A DNA stretch of 64,000 nt. Source: a virus. The stretch spans positions 1 to 64,000 of IMG/VR virus record IMGVR_UViG_3300042294_002813; one strand, written 5' to 3'. A program made the translations under genes and the position numbers. The first letter of the stretch is position 1; each line of letters starts with the position of its first letter. Positions 32,739 to 41,764 of this stretch are shown piece after piece. A model generated the notes under the pieces. It had not been told where the DNA came from, made no database searches, and saw only the letters and a program-made list of their open reading frames with translations.

Positions 32739-32894
32739 TTATTGTTGTTTTATTTGTTGTTCTGCAGTTTTTACTAAAGTATTAATTAAGTTTACAGAAA
32801 CTTCATACGGCATTTTACCCAAAGAAGTTAAAATTAAATTTAATTGATCAATTGTCAATTCAAGAGAAATAATTTTTTGATTGTTTTCCATCAT
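32739..32894 (-). CDS. small hypothetical protein before gene 13
   Basis: 50-51 residues. Two adjacent ATGs (32894, 32891) follow GGAGG; the second is better spaced. The sequence is one amphipathic helix pair, with QLNLILTSLGKMPYEVSVNLI as its core and a Gln/Lys-rich end. It has a late-type promoter at 32916-32923 and lies 13 bp from gene 13. Good ribosome site and promoter make it real; function unknown. Confidence 0.7.
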   Translation of the reverse strand: MMENNQKIISLELTIDQLNLILTSLGKMPYEVSVNLINTLVKTAEQQIKQQ

Positions 32895-32915
32895 AAACCT
32901 CCATTGTTATACTAA

Positions 32916-32923
32916 TATTTATC
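32916..32923 (-). promoter_or_regulatory. T4-type late promoter (GATAAATA) before the small gene and gene 13
   Basis: One mismatch to TATAAATA, 22-25 bp upstream of the small gene start. Confidence 0.65.
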
Positions 32924-33014
32924 ATGATACTGGACCATTTCTAGTACCTAAGGCAATATATGTAATATTCGAATTACCGGAAACGGAGTTTCCCTCTCCA
33001 TTAGGATCTGACAT
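32922..33014 (-). CDS. possible mini-gene overlapping the fibre gene end
   Basis: A 30-residue frame starting at an ATG inside the last codons of the large fibre gene and ending within the late promoter. The product (SDPNGEGNSVSG, NITYIALGTRNGPVS) looks like the end of a fibre protein rather than random translation. No good ribosome site is visible. It could be a translated peptide or the remnant of a former fibre tip in another frame. Confidence 0.3.
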   Translation of the reverse strand: MSDPNGEGNSVSGNSNITYIALGTRNGPVS

Positions 33015-36000
33015 CAGGTATCATTGCACCATACATGTTTGTGCCGTCCGAAACGAATGAGAATATGTCTACTGCATTTGTAGTTGCTGTTAGTGTTGGA
33101 GCAACGTTTGCTGTAAATTTATACTGTCTACCCCATGTTAATGTACTTCCGCCGGATGATGTATTTTGTTGTACACGAAGAATATACGTTCCAACACGAA
33201 TATTTGTTGCATTTGATATTGATCTAGCGCCGCCAAGAGTTACTGTAGCAATTCTTCCTAATGACGCATCCCATGAAATTATTGCACCATCAGTTAATGT
33301 TTGAGAAAGAACATTTGCTTTTGCATCAGTTACAGATCCAACAATATCTAATGTCGCAGCTGGTGATGATGTACCGATGCCAACTTTGCCGCTGCTATCG
33401 ATGTTCAATCTTGGCTGCCAAGTGAGAGCGGCTCCCGCACCACCCGAATTTACGGGTGCGGCTGCAATAGATACTCCATTTGTAGGGCCGCCAAAATTAT
33501 TTCCAATACCCCATGCCATCCCATTTTCGTTATATTTCCATGCACCGTCATAATATGCATTTACCATATATACCATATAGTCAGATTGTAGTGTAGATGA
33601 GCCCGCTACATGAAGACTTGCTTTCGGTGTTGTTGTTCCAATGCCGACGTTCCCGCTGCTGTCGATCCGCATGCGCTCGGAGCCGCCCGCGTTTAACGTC
33701 ATTGAGGCGGGAGACGCACCATCTGTCTGGATGCTGACACCACTTGTGCCAGCGCCATTAAAGATCTGAAGCTGGCTGTTCCCAGACACACGGATATTGC
33801 CGCTTACATCCAGCTTTGTGCCGGGCGACGACGTCCCGATGCCCATGTTCCCGCTGCTGTCGATCCGCATGCGCTCAATGTTGTTAGTACCAAAAACAAG
33901 CGGATATGGATCATATACAAAAACTTCCAAATTGCCGTTTTGCGACTCAATTCGTGATGTGGACGCAATTCTTCGGGCGTACATATGAATGCGTTCACTA
34001 CCTGTAGTATTTGTTAGTCGAAAGGTTTCACCTGTGGTATGTGATATTTCTAATGGAACACTAGGTGCTGATGTTCCAATTCCAACTTGTCCTGCAGAAC
34101 CAATACGCATACGTTCAGTAAGTGATGTTCCAAATACAAGTGTATTTGCTGCAGGCGAATGTATAAACGATAATCCAGTGCCACCCCAATATATTCCAGC
34201 ATTAGCACTGGTTGCAAATGCTATATTAGCGCCAGACATGACAAGATTGCCAGTCATTGTGTTACCAGTTTTTAATACCCCAGCATTAGCTCTAGCAAAA
34301 GCTGCATCTGCAGTTATGTTAGCTGTATTAGCTCTAGCAAATGCTTCAGATGCAATAACATTTGCGGTATTAGCTTTATCATATGCACCAGATGCAATTG
34401 TGTTCGCATCATTGGCTCTAGCAAAGGCAGAATCTGCAGTTATATTAGCTGTGTTAGCTTTATCAAAAGCTGCAACCGCAAACACGTTAGCTATGTTAGC
34501 TTTATCAAACGCTGATGATGCAACTATATTTGCACTATTAGCTTTGTCAAATGCAGCATTAGAAATGGCAGATGTTGCATTGGCCTGTGCAAATGCACCA
34601 TTTGCATGTGTACGTGCTGTGTTAGCTTGATCATAAGCAGCATTGGCTAAGCCAGATGTTATGTTTTGAGCAGCAAATGCTGATGTTGCAAACACATTAG
34701 CTATGTTAGCTTTATCAAATGCTATAGAAAGTGTTGGAACTATATTTACACCTGCTACTGTCGAAGAAATTGCAATTACAACAGTATTGGCAATTAAATT
34801 ACCTTTATAATAATTTGCGTTCACATTTGATAATGCAAATGAAGGATGTGCAATATTAATTATGTCATTTGCTACGATTTCTGGAGTATATCCATTGAAT
34901 ATAAGATATTCTTTACTGGTTGCATCTCTAATAAATCCAGTATGTGCATTTACTCCATCATTATAATGTCCAACAAAACCAATATCTACTAAATCAGAAA
35001 AATAGTTGCTATTTGCCAAAAATATTAAAGAATCATTAATAACTAGTGAAGAAACATTGAAAACTGTAGAATTTCCTATTACAATTAGATTTCCTGAAAT
35101 AGAAACATCGCCTGAAATAGTTCCGCCTGTTGATGGAAATGCTGCGTTAGCTTTATCAAACGCTGATGATGCAACTATATTTGCACTATTAGCTTTATCA
35201 TATGCATTAGAAGCAATTACATTAGCACTATTGGCTTGATCAAACGCTGATGATGCAATTACGTTTGCAATGTTAGCTTTATCGTATGCTGCTGATGCAA
35301 CTATATTTGCACTATTAGCTTTATCATATGCACCTGATGCAATTACGTTTGCTGTGTTAGCTTTATCAAATGCTGCTGATGCAATTACGTTTGCTGTATT
35401 AGCTTGATCGAATGCAAGATTGGCAATAAGATTAGCTGCATTAGCTCTAGCAAAGGCAGAGTCTGCAGTTGTGTTAGCTGTGTTAGCTTTATCAAAAGCT
35501 GCAACCGCAAACACGTTTGCTGTGTTAGCTTTGTCATATGCAAGATTAGCAATTAAGTTGGCAGCATTGGCTTGGGCAAAAGCAGCATCTGCAGTTATAT
35601 TTGCACTATTAGCTTTATCATATGCACCTGATGCAATTACGTTTGCAATGTTAGCTTTATCGTATGCTGCTGATGCAATAACGTTAGAAACATTGGCTTT
35701 ATCAAATGCAACGTTGGCTATAACTAATGTAACATTTTGTGCATCATACGCACTGATAGCTATTACATTGGCAATATTGGCTTTGTCATAAGCATCAGAT
35801 GCAATTACATTAGCAACATTAGCTTTATCATATGCTCCAGATGCTATAACGTTTGCACCATTAGCTTTATCAAATGCACCAGAAGCAATTATATTAGCAC
35901 TATTAGCTTTATCAAATGAAGAATTAGCTATGACTAATGTGACATTTTGTGCATCATATGCACTTGAAGCAATACCATTAGCAGCATTGGCTTTATCATA

Positions 36001-37248
36001 TGCACCAGAAGCAATTATATTAGCACTATTAGCTTTATCATATGCAAGATTGGCAATAAGATTAGCTGCATTAGCTCTAGCAAAGGCAGAGTCTGCAGTT
36101 GTGTTAGCTGTGTTAGCTTTATCATATGCTAGATTGGCAATTAAATTAGCAACATTGGCTCTAGCAAAGGCAGAGTCTGCAGTTGTGTTAGCTGTGTTAG
36201 CTTTATCGTATGCTAGGTTAGCTATGAGATTAATTACGTTAGCTAGAGCGAAAGCATCGTCTGCGGTTATGTTAGCCGTGTTGGCTTTATCATATGCACC
36301 AGATGCAATTGTGTTTGCTATGTTTGCTTTATCAAATGCAGAAGATGCAACAATTGTTGCAAATGCAGCATTGTCAGTTGCAATATTAGCTTGATTATAA
36401 GCTGAAGATGCAATTATTTCAACAGAGTTTCCTTTATCAAACGCAGCAGATGCGACGACGTTAGAACTATTAGCTTGAGCAAAAGCTGCAACTGCAAATA
36501 CGTTTGCTGTATTTGCTTTATCAAACGCAGCAATTGCAAGTTCACCTGATGCAAGATTGGCTTTATCAAATGCTGCAGACGCAATGATGTTAGCAACATT
36601 AGCAAAATTAAATGCTGCAGATGCAACAATGTTAGAACTATTGGCCTTATCAAACGCAGCAGATGCGACGATGTTAGAACTATTAGCTTGAGCAAAAGCT
36701 GCAACTGCAAATACGTTTGCTGTATTTGCTTTATCAAATGCAAGATTTGCAATCAAATTAGCTGCATTAGCTTTAGCAAATGCTGCAACAGCAAATACGT
36801 TTGCCGTATTAGCTCTATCAAATGCAAGATTAGCAATCAGATTTGCCGCATTAGCTTGAGCAAAAGCTGCAACTGCAAATACGTTTGCTGTATTTGCTTT
36901 ATCAAATGCAAGATTTGCAATCAAATTAGCTGCATTAGCTTTAGCAAATGCTGCAACTGAAGTTGTATTAGCGGTATTAGCTTGATTGAATGCAGCTACA
37001 GCAGTTGTGTTAGCTACGTTGGCTTGAGCGAAAGCAAGATTAGCTTGGTCAAATGCAGCAGAACCATTTCCAGTTCCACCACCGCCTCCACTTCCACTTA
37101 TACTAAGAACTGTACCATTTGCTGCTTTATAGAACAGTAGTCCATCGGCATAGTTTAATGCTAATTCTCCAAATTCTAAATTTGCAGCAGTTGGAGTATT
37201 TCCAGTAGTTCCTGAATTTTTTAAAATAATAGTTGTAGTATTTGCCAT
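33001..37248 (-). CDS. large repeat-containing tail fibre protein
   Basis: 1415 residues. A short N-terminal attachment part is followed by about 45 copies of a 14-residue repeat of the type AFDKANTANVIASG, in two blocks split by a beta-rich insert (about residues 705-835). The C-terminal third has VGIGT motifs (GNVGIGTTTPKASLHV type) and SERMRIDSSG repeats, then a final module ending in SDGTNMYGAMIPDV. The alanine heptads suggest a trimeric coiled shaft. It overlaps or abuts two small structural genes upstream, probably its attachment partners. It is probably a long tail fibre used in host recognition. Confidence 0.88.
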   Translation of the reverse strand: MANTTTIILKNSGTTGNTPTAANLEFGELALNYADGLLFYKAANGTVLSISGSGGGGGTGNGSAAFDQANLAFAQANVANTTAVAAFNQANTANTTSVAAFAKANAANLIANLAFDKANTANVFAVAAFAQANAANLIANLAFDRANTANVFAVAAFAKANAANLIANLAFDKANTANVFAVAAFAQANSSNIVASAAFDKANSSNIVASAAFNFANVANIIASAAFDKANLASGELAIAAFDKANTANVFAVAAFAQANSSNVVASAAFDKGNSVEIIASSAYNQANIATDNAAFATIVASSAFDKANIANTIASGAYDKANTANITADDAFALANVINLIANLAYDKANTANTTADSAFARANVANLIANLAYDKANTANTTADSAFARANAANLIANLAYDKANSANIIASGAYDKANAANGIASSAYDAQNVTLVIANSSFDKANSANIIASGAFDKANGANVIASGAYDKANVANVIASDAYDKANIANVIAISAYDAQNVTLVIANVAFDKANVSNVIASAAYDKANIANVIASGAYDKANSANITADAAFAQANAANLIANLAYDKANTANVFAVAAFDKANTANTTADSAFARANAANLIANLAFDQANTANVIASAAFDKANTANVIASGAYDKANSANIVASAAYDKANIANVIASSAFDQANSANVIASNAYDKANSANIVASSAFDKANAAFPSTGGTISGDVSISGNLIVIGNSTVFNVSSLVINDSLIFLANSNYFSDLVDIGFVGHYNDGVNAHTGFIRDATSKEYLIFNGYTPEIVANDIINIAHPSFALSNVNANYYKGNLIANTVVIAISSTVAGVNIVPTLSIAFDKANIANVFATSAFAAQNITSGLANAAYDQANTARTHANGAFAQANATSAISNAAFDKANSANIVASSAFDKANIANVFAVAAFDKANTANITADSAFARANDANTIASGAYDKANTANVIASEAFARANTANITADAAFARANAGVLKTGNTMTGNLVMSGANIAFATSANAGIYWGGTGLSFIHSPAANTLVFGTSLTERMRIGSAGQVGIGTSAPSVPLEISHTTGETFRLTNTTGSERIHMYARRIASTSRIESQNGNLEVFVYDPYPLVFGTNNIERMRIDSSGNMGIGTSSPGTKLDVSGNIRVSGNSQLQIFNGAGTSGVSIQTDGASPASMTLNAGGSERMRIDSSGNVGIGTTTPKASLHVAGSSTLQSDYMVYMVNAYYDGAWKYNENGMAWGIGNNFGGPTNGVSIAAAPVNSGGAGAALTWQPRLNIDSSGKVGIGTSSPAATLDIVGSVTDAKANVLSQTLTDGAIISWDASLGRIATVTLGGARSISNATNIRVGTYILRVQQNTSSGGSTLTWGRQYKFTANVAPTLTATTNAVDIFSFVSDGTNMYGAMIPDVRS
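34280..37070 (-). repeat. tandem 42-bp coding repeats (14-residue units)
   Basis: Two blocks (about 35130-37070 and 34280-34740) of 42-bp units encoding A-F-x-x-A-N-x-A-N-x-x-A-x-x. Units differ at many third positions but several adjacent pairs are nearly identical, which makes unequal crossing-over and copy number change likely. Confidence 0.85.
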
Positions 37249-37481
37249 TAGAAAGTACCACCAAATATTACGGGAAGTGCTTTTATTTCATATTTTAAAG
37301 TTTCCGAATTGTAAACAAGAGTACTATTATTGCTTGAATCTATAATCGAAACATCTGTTAGTCCTGCTAGCGTTGTAGTTGCAACGGCACTTGGAGTCAA
37401 GCTTCTTACTTTTTGCTGGTTTTGTGAATTTATGCTAACCGCAGTTGAACTAGGACCTGCAATTCTAACAGCTATTGTCAT
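37248..37481 (-). CDS. small fibre-associated structural protein
   Basis: 77 residues. LAGLTDVSIIDSSNNSTLVYNSETLKYE fits the short LxDV...LxYd...W beta motif common on tail fibres and their attachment proteins. It overlaps the large fibre start by 1 bp and lies 1 bp from the next gene; it is probably part of the fibre base. Confidence 0.6.
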   Translation of the reverse strand: MTIAVRIAGPSSTAVSINSQNQQKVRSLTPSAVATTTLAGLTDVSIIDSSNNSTLVYNSETLKYEIKALPVIFGGTF

Positions 37482-37482
37482 T

Positions 37483-37818
37483 TTAAGATACCTTAGGCGT
37501 TACCGTAAGAATACCCTCAATAACTCTAGTTACCACGCTTCCCGGACTAGTAGTTTTTACATCATAAACATATCTTCCGGCCTTGATGTTTGTTGAGACA
37601 CCAGATGACAATGCAATCGTTACATTTCCGTTTGCGGCATCATTTATTGTTGATGTAAAAACGGCAGTATTGTTTACTGAATAATAAGATTTCTTGATAT
37701 TCGCATTGATAGAATATCCGGAAACATTAATAGGCAAGTTTGTTGTGTCGTCTGTTAGGGTTAGAATTGTGCTAAAAGTAGAACCCTGGTCTACTATGAG
37801 TTCTGCATATGATGCCAT
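37483..37818 (-). CDS. small Ig-like structural protein
   Basis: 111 residues, all beta: AELIVDQGSTFSTILTLTDD, NVSGYSINANIKKSYYS, AGRYVYDVKTTSPG. The pattern resembles the N-terminal Ig-like domain of BppU-type baseplate proteins that anchor fibres. Position directly before the fibre genes supports an attachment role. Confidence 0.6.
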   Translation of the reverse strand: MASYAELIVDQGSTFSTILTLTDDTTNLPINVSGYSINANIKKSYYSVNNTAVFTSTINDAANGNVTIALSSGVSTNIKAGRYVYDVKTTSPGSVVTRVIEGILTVTPKVS

Positions 37819-37869
37819 TGTCTTACCTTTTTAGCTATTTAGTATAAGTGGCAAATCGCTTTTTTGAAA

Positions 37870-39072
37870 TCAAGTACTATGAAATTTTCTTAAAACGCCT
37901 ATTTTATAATTGTGATAATAACTAATTAGTCCATCATATACTTGCCCATGCGAATAAACAAAAGGTCTTGCTCGCTTGACAACCTGTTTTAAACCCTCTC
38001 TCCATATAAGATTTGCCCTATTATCAACATATCCATCAATAAACCAAGTGTCAAAATCCGTGTGCCAATCAAAAATACCTTTATCAGCTTGAAACCAAGT
38101 CTTATTCCATGTAGTGTACAATATTGGTCGAAGAAGCCTTTCGCTCACAAGTCTAAGAAATCCAGGTACCATATTTCTTGGTGTTTGAAGACTAAAAAAG
38201 TTTCTTAGACCAGGATCAATTTCAATACATTTTTTTATTAAATGGGCTTGCTTGCATAACATATCACATGCATCAGGACTCCAATAAAAATATTCAACCG
38301 TCGTATTTGTATAGTCTTTCATATATTCTCCAACAGGAGATATATTTGTTAATCTATCTGAAAACCTTAAGTAAACAAAGTCATTAGTATCATCAATAAC
38401 AACTTTTGGTTTATCAATCCCCATTACAACTGCAATCTTTTTATCTTTGTCAACTCTTTTTCTAAAGTCTGAAAAATGAATATAATTGTATCTCGTAACA
38501 TCAACAGGATTAAGTTCCTCACGCATTTTCAAAAACCAATTTTCTTCAGAATTGGCAAATGAATCAAACAAATGATCCGTCATATCATAGACACTAATCT
38601 TTGTCTGTGGAGCAATTGCTTGTATTTCTTTTATTCTTGGAATTGCCTGCAGCTTATGTTCCGATGCATGTGCATATTTTGCATCAGTAACATTAGGATC
38701 AATTACAGCAAATTTTTCATTTCCTTTGTCCAAACAATTTACAATAATTTCATCTATATGAAGGTTTTGACGAAGAAAAGACATTACAACATTATGACTA
38801 TCTGCTCCGCCACTATAACTAATTATGATATAGTCATATTTTTCACGAAGTTCTCTTGCTCGTTTATTGTAAAGTTGATCCAATGTCGCTTCGGGTTCTT
38901 GAAGCCAGTTATAATTGGAAAAAATATCTTCGTTGAAATACCATTTGACAAGACTAAGAGGATCTACATTTTCCTTGACATTGTTGGCAATATGCGTTGC
39001 AAAGATACACGCATGAATTTTTGATTCCAACTCTTTTTTACCAACAGTATAATAACCAAGTTTTTTATTCAT
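37870..39072 (-). CDS. PP-loop ATP pyrophosphatase-like protein
   Basis: 400 residues. SGGADS at 87-92 after YDYIIISY is an N-type ATP pyrophosphatase loop, as in PAPS reductase, TilS, GMP synthetase and AsnB families. A large C-terminal region (about 200-400) with many aromatics (WKTWFQADKGIFDW-like) has no match I know. Similar proteins are frequent in aquatic T4-like phages, often labelled PAPS reductase or adenine nucleotide alpha hydrolase. The substrate is unknown. It overlaps the next gene by 4 bp and sits in the fibre region. Confidence 0.65.
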   Translation of the reverse strand: MNKKLGYYTVGKKELESKIHACIFATHIANNVKENVDPLSLVKWYFNEDIFSNYNWLQEPEATLDQLYNKRARELREKYDYIIISYSGGADSHNVVMSFLRQNLHIDEIIVNCLDKGNEKFAVIDPNVTDAKYAHASEHKLQAIPRIKEIQAIAPQTKISVYDMTDHLFDSFANSEENWFLKMREELNPVDVTRYNYIHFSDFRKRVDKDKKIAVVMGIDKPKVVIDDTNDFVYLRFSDRLTNISPVGEYMKDYTNTTVEYFYWSPDACDMLCKQAHLIKKCIEIDPGLRNFFSLQTPRNMVPGFLRLVSERLLRPILYTTWNKTWFQADKGIFDWHTDFDTWFIDGYVDNRANLIWREGLKQVVKRARPFVYSHGQVYDGLISYYHNYKIGVLRKFHST

Positions 39073-39542
39073 TGTGTGTTTGAAGTATTTGCACTTGAAT
39101 TGTTTAGAAGTTCGTTAATTAGATTTTCAATATGATCTTCACTCAATGTACTTTCTGTATTTGCATTCGTATCAATAGTATCAATAGAAAATACTGGTTT
39201 GATGGCATCAAATTCTGTATTTAATAGATTGGAAACAACATTTAAGGAAGTATCTATTTGAGGATCGAGAATATCGTGTCTTAGCTTAAACCAATCATAA
39301 GGCGCTCCGTCGTTTGCAATTTTCTTAATTTGCTCTTCCGTAATAGGAGGATCAGTTTGCCATATATTGAAGTTATAATCTGTTTGACATCTTTGTGGTG
39401 ATCCATCGCTTCTTCTAGCTATAGTCCCATCTGGATTGTATGATGTTGCTAGACTATCTTCAGTTAGCAAATTAGTATAGTATCTCACGATCATTGAGTG
39501 CTGTGAAGAATCAACATCAATTATTTTAAACTTGACTTCCAT
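39069..39542 (-). CDS. hypothetical protein of the fibre cluster
   Basis: 157 residues. MEVKFKIIDVDSSQHSMIVRYYTN and CQTDYNFNIWQTDPP are conserved-looking segments that I associate with T4-like aquatic phage proteins of unknown function, possibly tail assembly. The C-terminus is Asn/Ser/Thr-rich. Expressed from an exact late promoter at 39574-39581. Confidence 0.55.
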   Translation of the reverse strand: MEVKFKIIDVDSSQHSMIVRYYTNLLTEDSLATSYNPDGTIARRSDGSPQRCQTDYNFNIWQTDPPITEEQIKKIANDGAPYDWFKLRHDILDPQIDTSLNVVSNLLNTEFDAIKPVFSIDTIDTNANTESTLSEDHIENLINELLNNSSANTSNTQ

Positions 39543-39561
39543 TTCCCTACTCCGATATATA
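39532..39561 (+). promoter_or_regulatory. possible sigma-70 promoter for the oxygenase gene
   Basis: TTGACT (39532-39537), 18-bp spacer, TATATA (39556-39561) on the plus strand, 43 bp upstream of the oxygenase ATG. It overlaps the beginning of the opposite-strand gene. Confidence 0.35.
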
Positions 39562-39573
39562 ACTATGTATCTT

Positions 39574-39581
39574 TATTTATA
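39574..39581 (-). promoter_or_regulatory. T4-type late promoter (TATAAATA)
   Basis: Exact consensus 32 bp before the 39542 start, in the divergent gap with the oxygenase gene. Confidence 0.8.
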
Positions 39582-39603
39582 ATGACCCAACTTGAGGAAA
39601 ATA

Positions 39604-40221
39604 ATGTACAAAGACATTACAAATAATCCAGAGGAAAGAATGTGTACAACATATAGTTGGGCATATTGGGATAATGCATTTTCTGAAGAAGAATTAACAA
39701 ATTTAGAAAGATACTGTCAAATAGAACAAACAGAAAAAGCAACTGTTGTTGGTACCAATGACATTAACGAAACAGAAAAGATAAGAAAATCAAGAATTAA
39801 ATTCTATAGTAAAAATGAAAATAATGCATGGTTTTTTAATAGAGTAAATGAAATAAGCAAAATTATAAATGAAAGCTACTACAATTATGAATTAAACGGA
39901 TATGCTGATTTCCAATACACAGAATATCATGGTAATGAAAGTGGTGAATATAACTGGCACATGGATATGCTTCATGGTCAAAATAAATTTAATATAACAA
40001 GAAAATTGTCTCTTGTAATGTGTTTGTCCGATCCGGAAAAAGACTTTGTTGGAGGAGAATTTGAAATCAATGTGGGAAATCAAGAAGAACCCGAAACCAT
40101 ATTAATGAAAAAAGGTAGAATGATATTCTTTCCTTCATACATTATTCATAGGGTAAAACCAGTGACCAAGGGCATTCGTAAAACAATAGTAATTTGGATT
40201 ACTGGTCCTAAATTTGTATGA
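39604..40221 (+). CDS. 2-oxoglutarate/Fe(II)-dependent oxygenase
   Basis: 205 residues from the ATG at 39604 (GAGG upstream; an in-frame TTG at 39592 is unlikely). The double-stranded beta-helix residues are visible: WHMD with His119 and Asp121, GGEFEI at 150-155, IIHRV with His182, and Arg192 for 2-oxoglutarate. This is the prolyl-4-hydroxylase/PiuC-like layout. It is the only rightward gene between 1 and 62.4 kb and its code is A-rich, pointing to a later acquisition. The substrate may be a fibre protein, a small molecule or a host protein; DNA is not excluded, but it lacks the look of a TET/JBP enzyme. Confidence 0.8.
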   Translation: MYKDITNNPEERMCTTYSWAYWDNAFSEEELTNLERYCQIEQTEKATVVGTNDINETEKIRKSRIKFYSKNENNAWFFNRVNEISKIINESYYNYELNGYADFQYTEYHGNESGEYNWHMDMLHGQNKFNITRKLSLVMCLSDPEKDFVGGEFEINVGNQEEPETILMKKGRMIFFPSYIIHRVKPVTKGIRKTIVIWITGPKFV

Positions 40222-41763
40222 TTAGTTTGAAGTATTTCCAACTACAGTACCAAAAGCAACAAATCTAATCAAATTATTGCCAGAAATACCAAATCCCGTA
40301 TTACCAACATTTCCTGTTGCTCCGGCAGCACCTCCGGCTCTTGCGCCATATGTTGTATTGAATGCATATCCAGCGTTATTTCCGCCAGGAGAACCGGCAA
40401 CGCCAAGATTTCCACCAGAACCGCCCGGTCCAGCAGTATATGTAGAACCGCCGCCGCCAGCACCACCAGCGCCGCCAAGTGTAGCCGTTCCATTTGCTCC
40501 AGCTGATCCATTAACATTACTAGGTCCTCCTGCGCCGCCAAGACCAATAGGAGAACCGGCACCGCCGCCGCCACCGCCGCCGCCGTGATATTGACCAACA
40601 CCTTTACTTGGTGTAAATCCTAGAGCACCACCGCCACCACCGCCACCACCGCCACCACCGCCAGGACCGCCGGTACCGCCTATGATAGAACCTTGATTAT
40701 TCATTACTATGACAAATGACGTTGCATTTGTTCCAGGAAATGTATATGGATATTGATGTAATTTTAGATAATCTAAACGTAAAAAGTTTCCTTCAGAAGT
40801 AGAATTTACAACAAATCTCATATTTCCTGCTGCACTTTCAGGATGAGTTTTTAATAGAACACCATCACGATATACTTTTAATACACCATCAATTTCACGA
40901 ACAAGAGAAAAAACATTTGCAGCAGAAACATTTGACGTTAGTGAGTGTACATTTGCACCCTTTTCTTGTACGACATCCGCACTTGCAGCAGAATGGACTA
41001 TGGCAAGACCAACGGTCGGAGCAGGATCAACTCCACCAACCCAATGAGTTGATGTAGCGGAAAACATACCGGCGGCATAAAAGTTTCCGGAAGTGCTTCC
41101 AATATTTCCTTGATCTTGTGTTCTATAAATTCCAACCGTTCCTGCGGCATTAGCTGAACTAGCACTTACTAGTTTATACTCCAAAGTAAAAGGAACATTT
41201 GCATTTATATCAAAATTATAGTATATTGTTGTTCTTATGTTTGTGCCTAGAGAACCGCCACCTTCTAAATTATCTCCGCTAACACCCCAAGTCCAACTAG
41301 AATTTGTACCAATCCAATTTGTGTTGGCATTACTAACAAAAGTATTTGAGTTTGAACTGTAATTTATAATGCCAACATTACTTGTGTTTGCTTCAGCTTG
41401 AAAGCCTGGACTACCATTAGCACCAACACCACCAGTTCCACCAGCAGAACCTGGTGCAACTGGATTTGTGGGATATCCTGCTCCGGGACCGCCTGCACCA
41501 CCAGAACCAGAAATACCAGTAACTCCTATATTCCCAACAATATTAGCTGAGTTTCTTATCACAATATATGTAGAATTTGCCCAGCCAAATCCAGTTCTAA
41601 GTGCTGAAATATTTGCAGAATTACTCGTAATGTTTGCATTGATCAAGCAAAAAACATTTAAAGGATATGATGGCGAATTTGCCCTTGCTCGCAAATTGAC
41701 ATTGTTTGCAACAGAGTTTATGTTTATTAGTATATTTGGTCTAGTGACAAGTGGTAGAAACAT
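40222..41763 (-). CDS. glycine-rich tail fibre adhesin
   Basis: 513 residues. Three parts: an N-terminal fibre module (LININSVANNVNLRARANSP), a central concanavalin-like beta sandwich (about 140-345, with VFSLVREIDGVLKVYRDGVLL), and a C-terminal region of glycine runs of up to twelve residues separated by loops (GGAGGPSN, GGSTYTAGPGGSGG). Such glycine blocks form polyglycine type II layers in the gp38 adhesin of phage S16. I infer a receptor-binding tip. Confidence 0.72.
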   Translation of the reverse strand: MFLPLVTRPNILININSVANNVNLRARANSPSYPLNVFCLINANITSNSANISALRTGFGWANSTYIVIRNSANIVGNIGVTGISGSGGAGGPGAGYPTNPVAPGSAGGTGGVGANGSPGFQAEANTSNVGIINYSSNSNTFVSNANTNWIGTNSSWTWGVSGDNLEGGGSLGTNIRTTIYYNFDINANVPFTLEYKLVSASSANAAGTVGIYRTQDQGNIGSTSGNFYAAGMFSATSTHWVGGVDPAPTVGLAIVHSAASADVVQEKGANVHSLTSNVSAANVFSLVREIDGVLKVYRDGVLLKTHPESAAGNMRFVVNSTSEGNFLRLDYLKLHQYPYTFPGTNATSFVIVMNNQGSIIGGTGGPGGGGGGGGGGGGALGFTPSKGVGQYHGGGGGGGGAGSPIGLGGAGGPSNVNGSAGANGTATLGGAGGAGGGGSTYTAGPGGSGGNLGVAGSPGGNNAGYAFNTTYGARAGGAAGATGNVGNTGFGISGNNLIRFVAFGTVVGNTSN

Positions 41764-41764
41764 T

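Noticed and set aside
34280-37070. Regular repeats that could suggest a CRISPR array or an origin with iterons
   Set aside because: The 42-bp units are coding, in frame within one fibre gene, with no unique spacers and no cas genes.
37836-37843. ACTAAATA/TATACT before the small Ig-like gene as a promoter
   Set aside because: Reads partly as a late octamer and partly as a -10 hexamer, with two mismatches or no -35; not decidable.
40277-40588. Rightward Pro-rich open frame
   Set aside because: Mirror image of the glycine codon runs of the adhesin on the other strand; no ribosome site.
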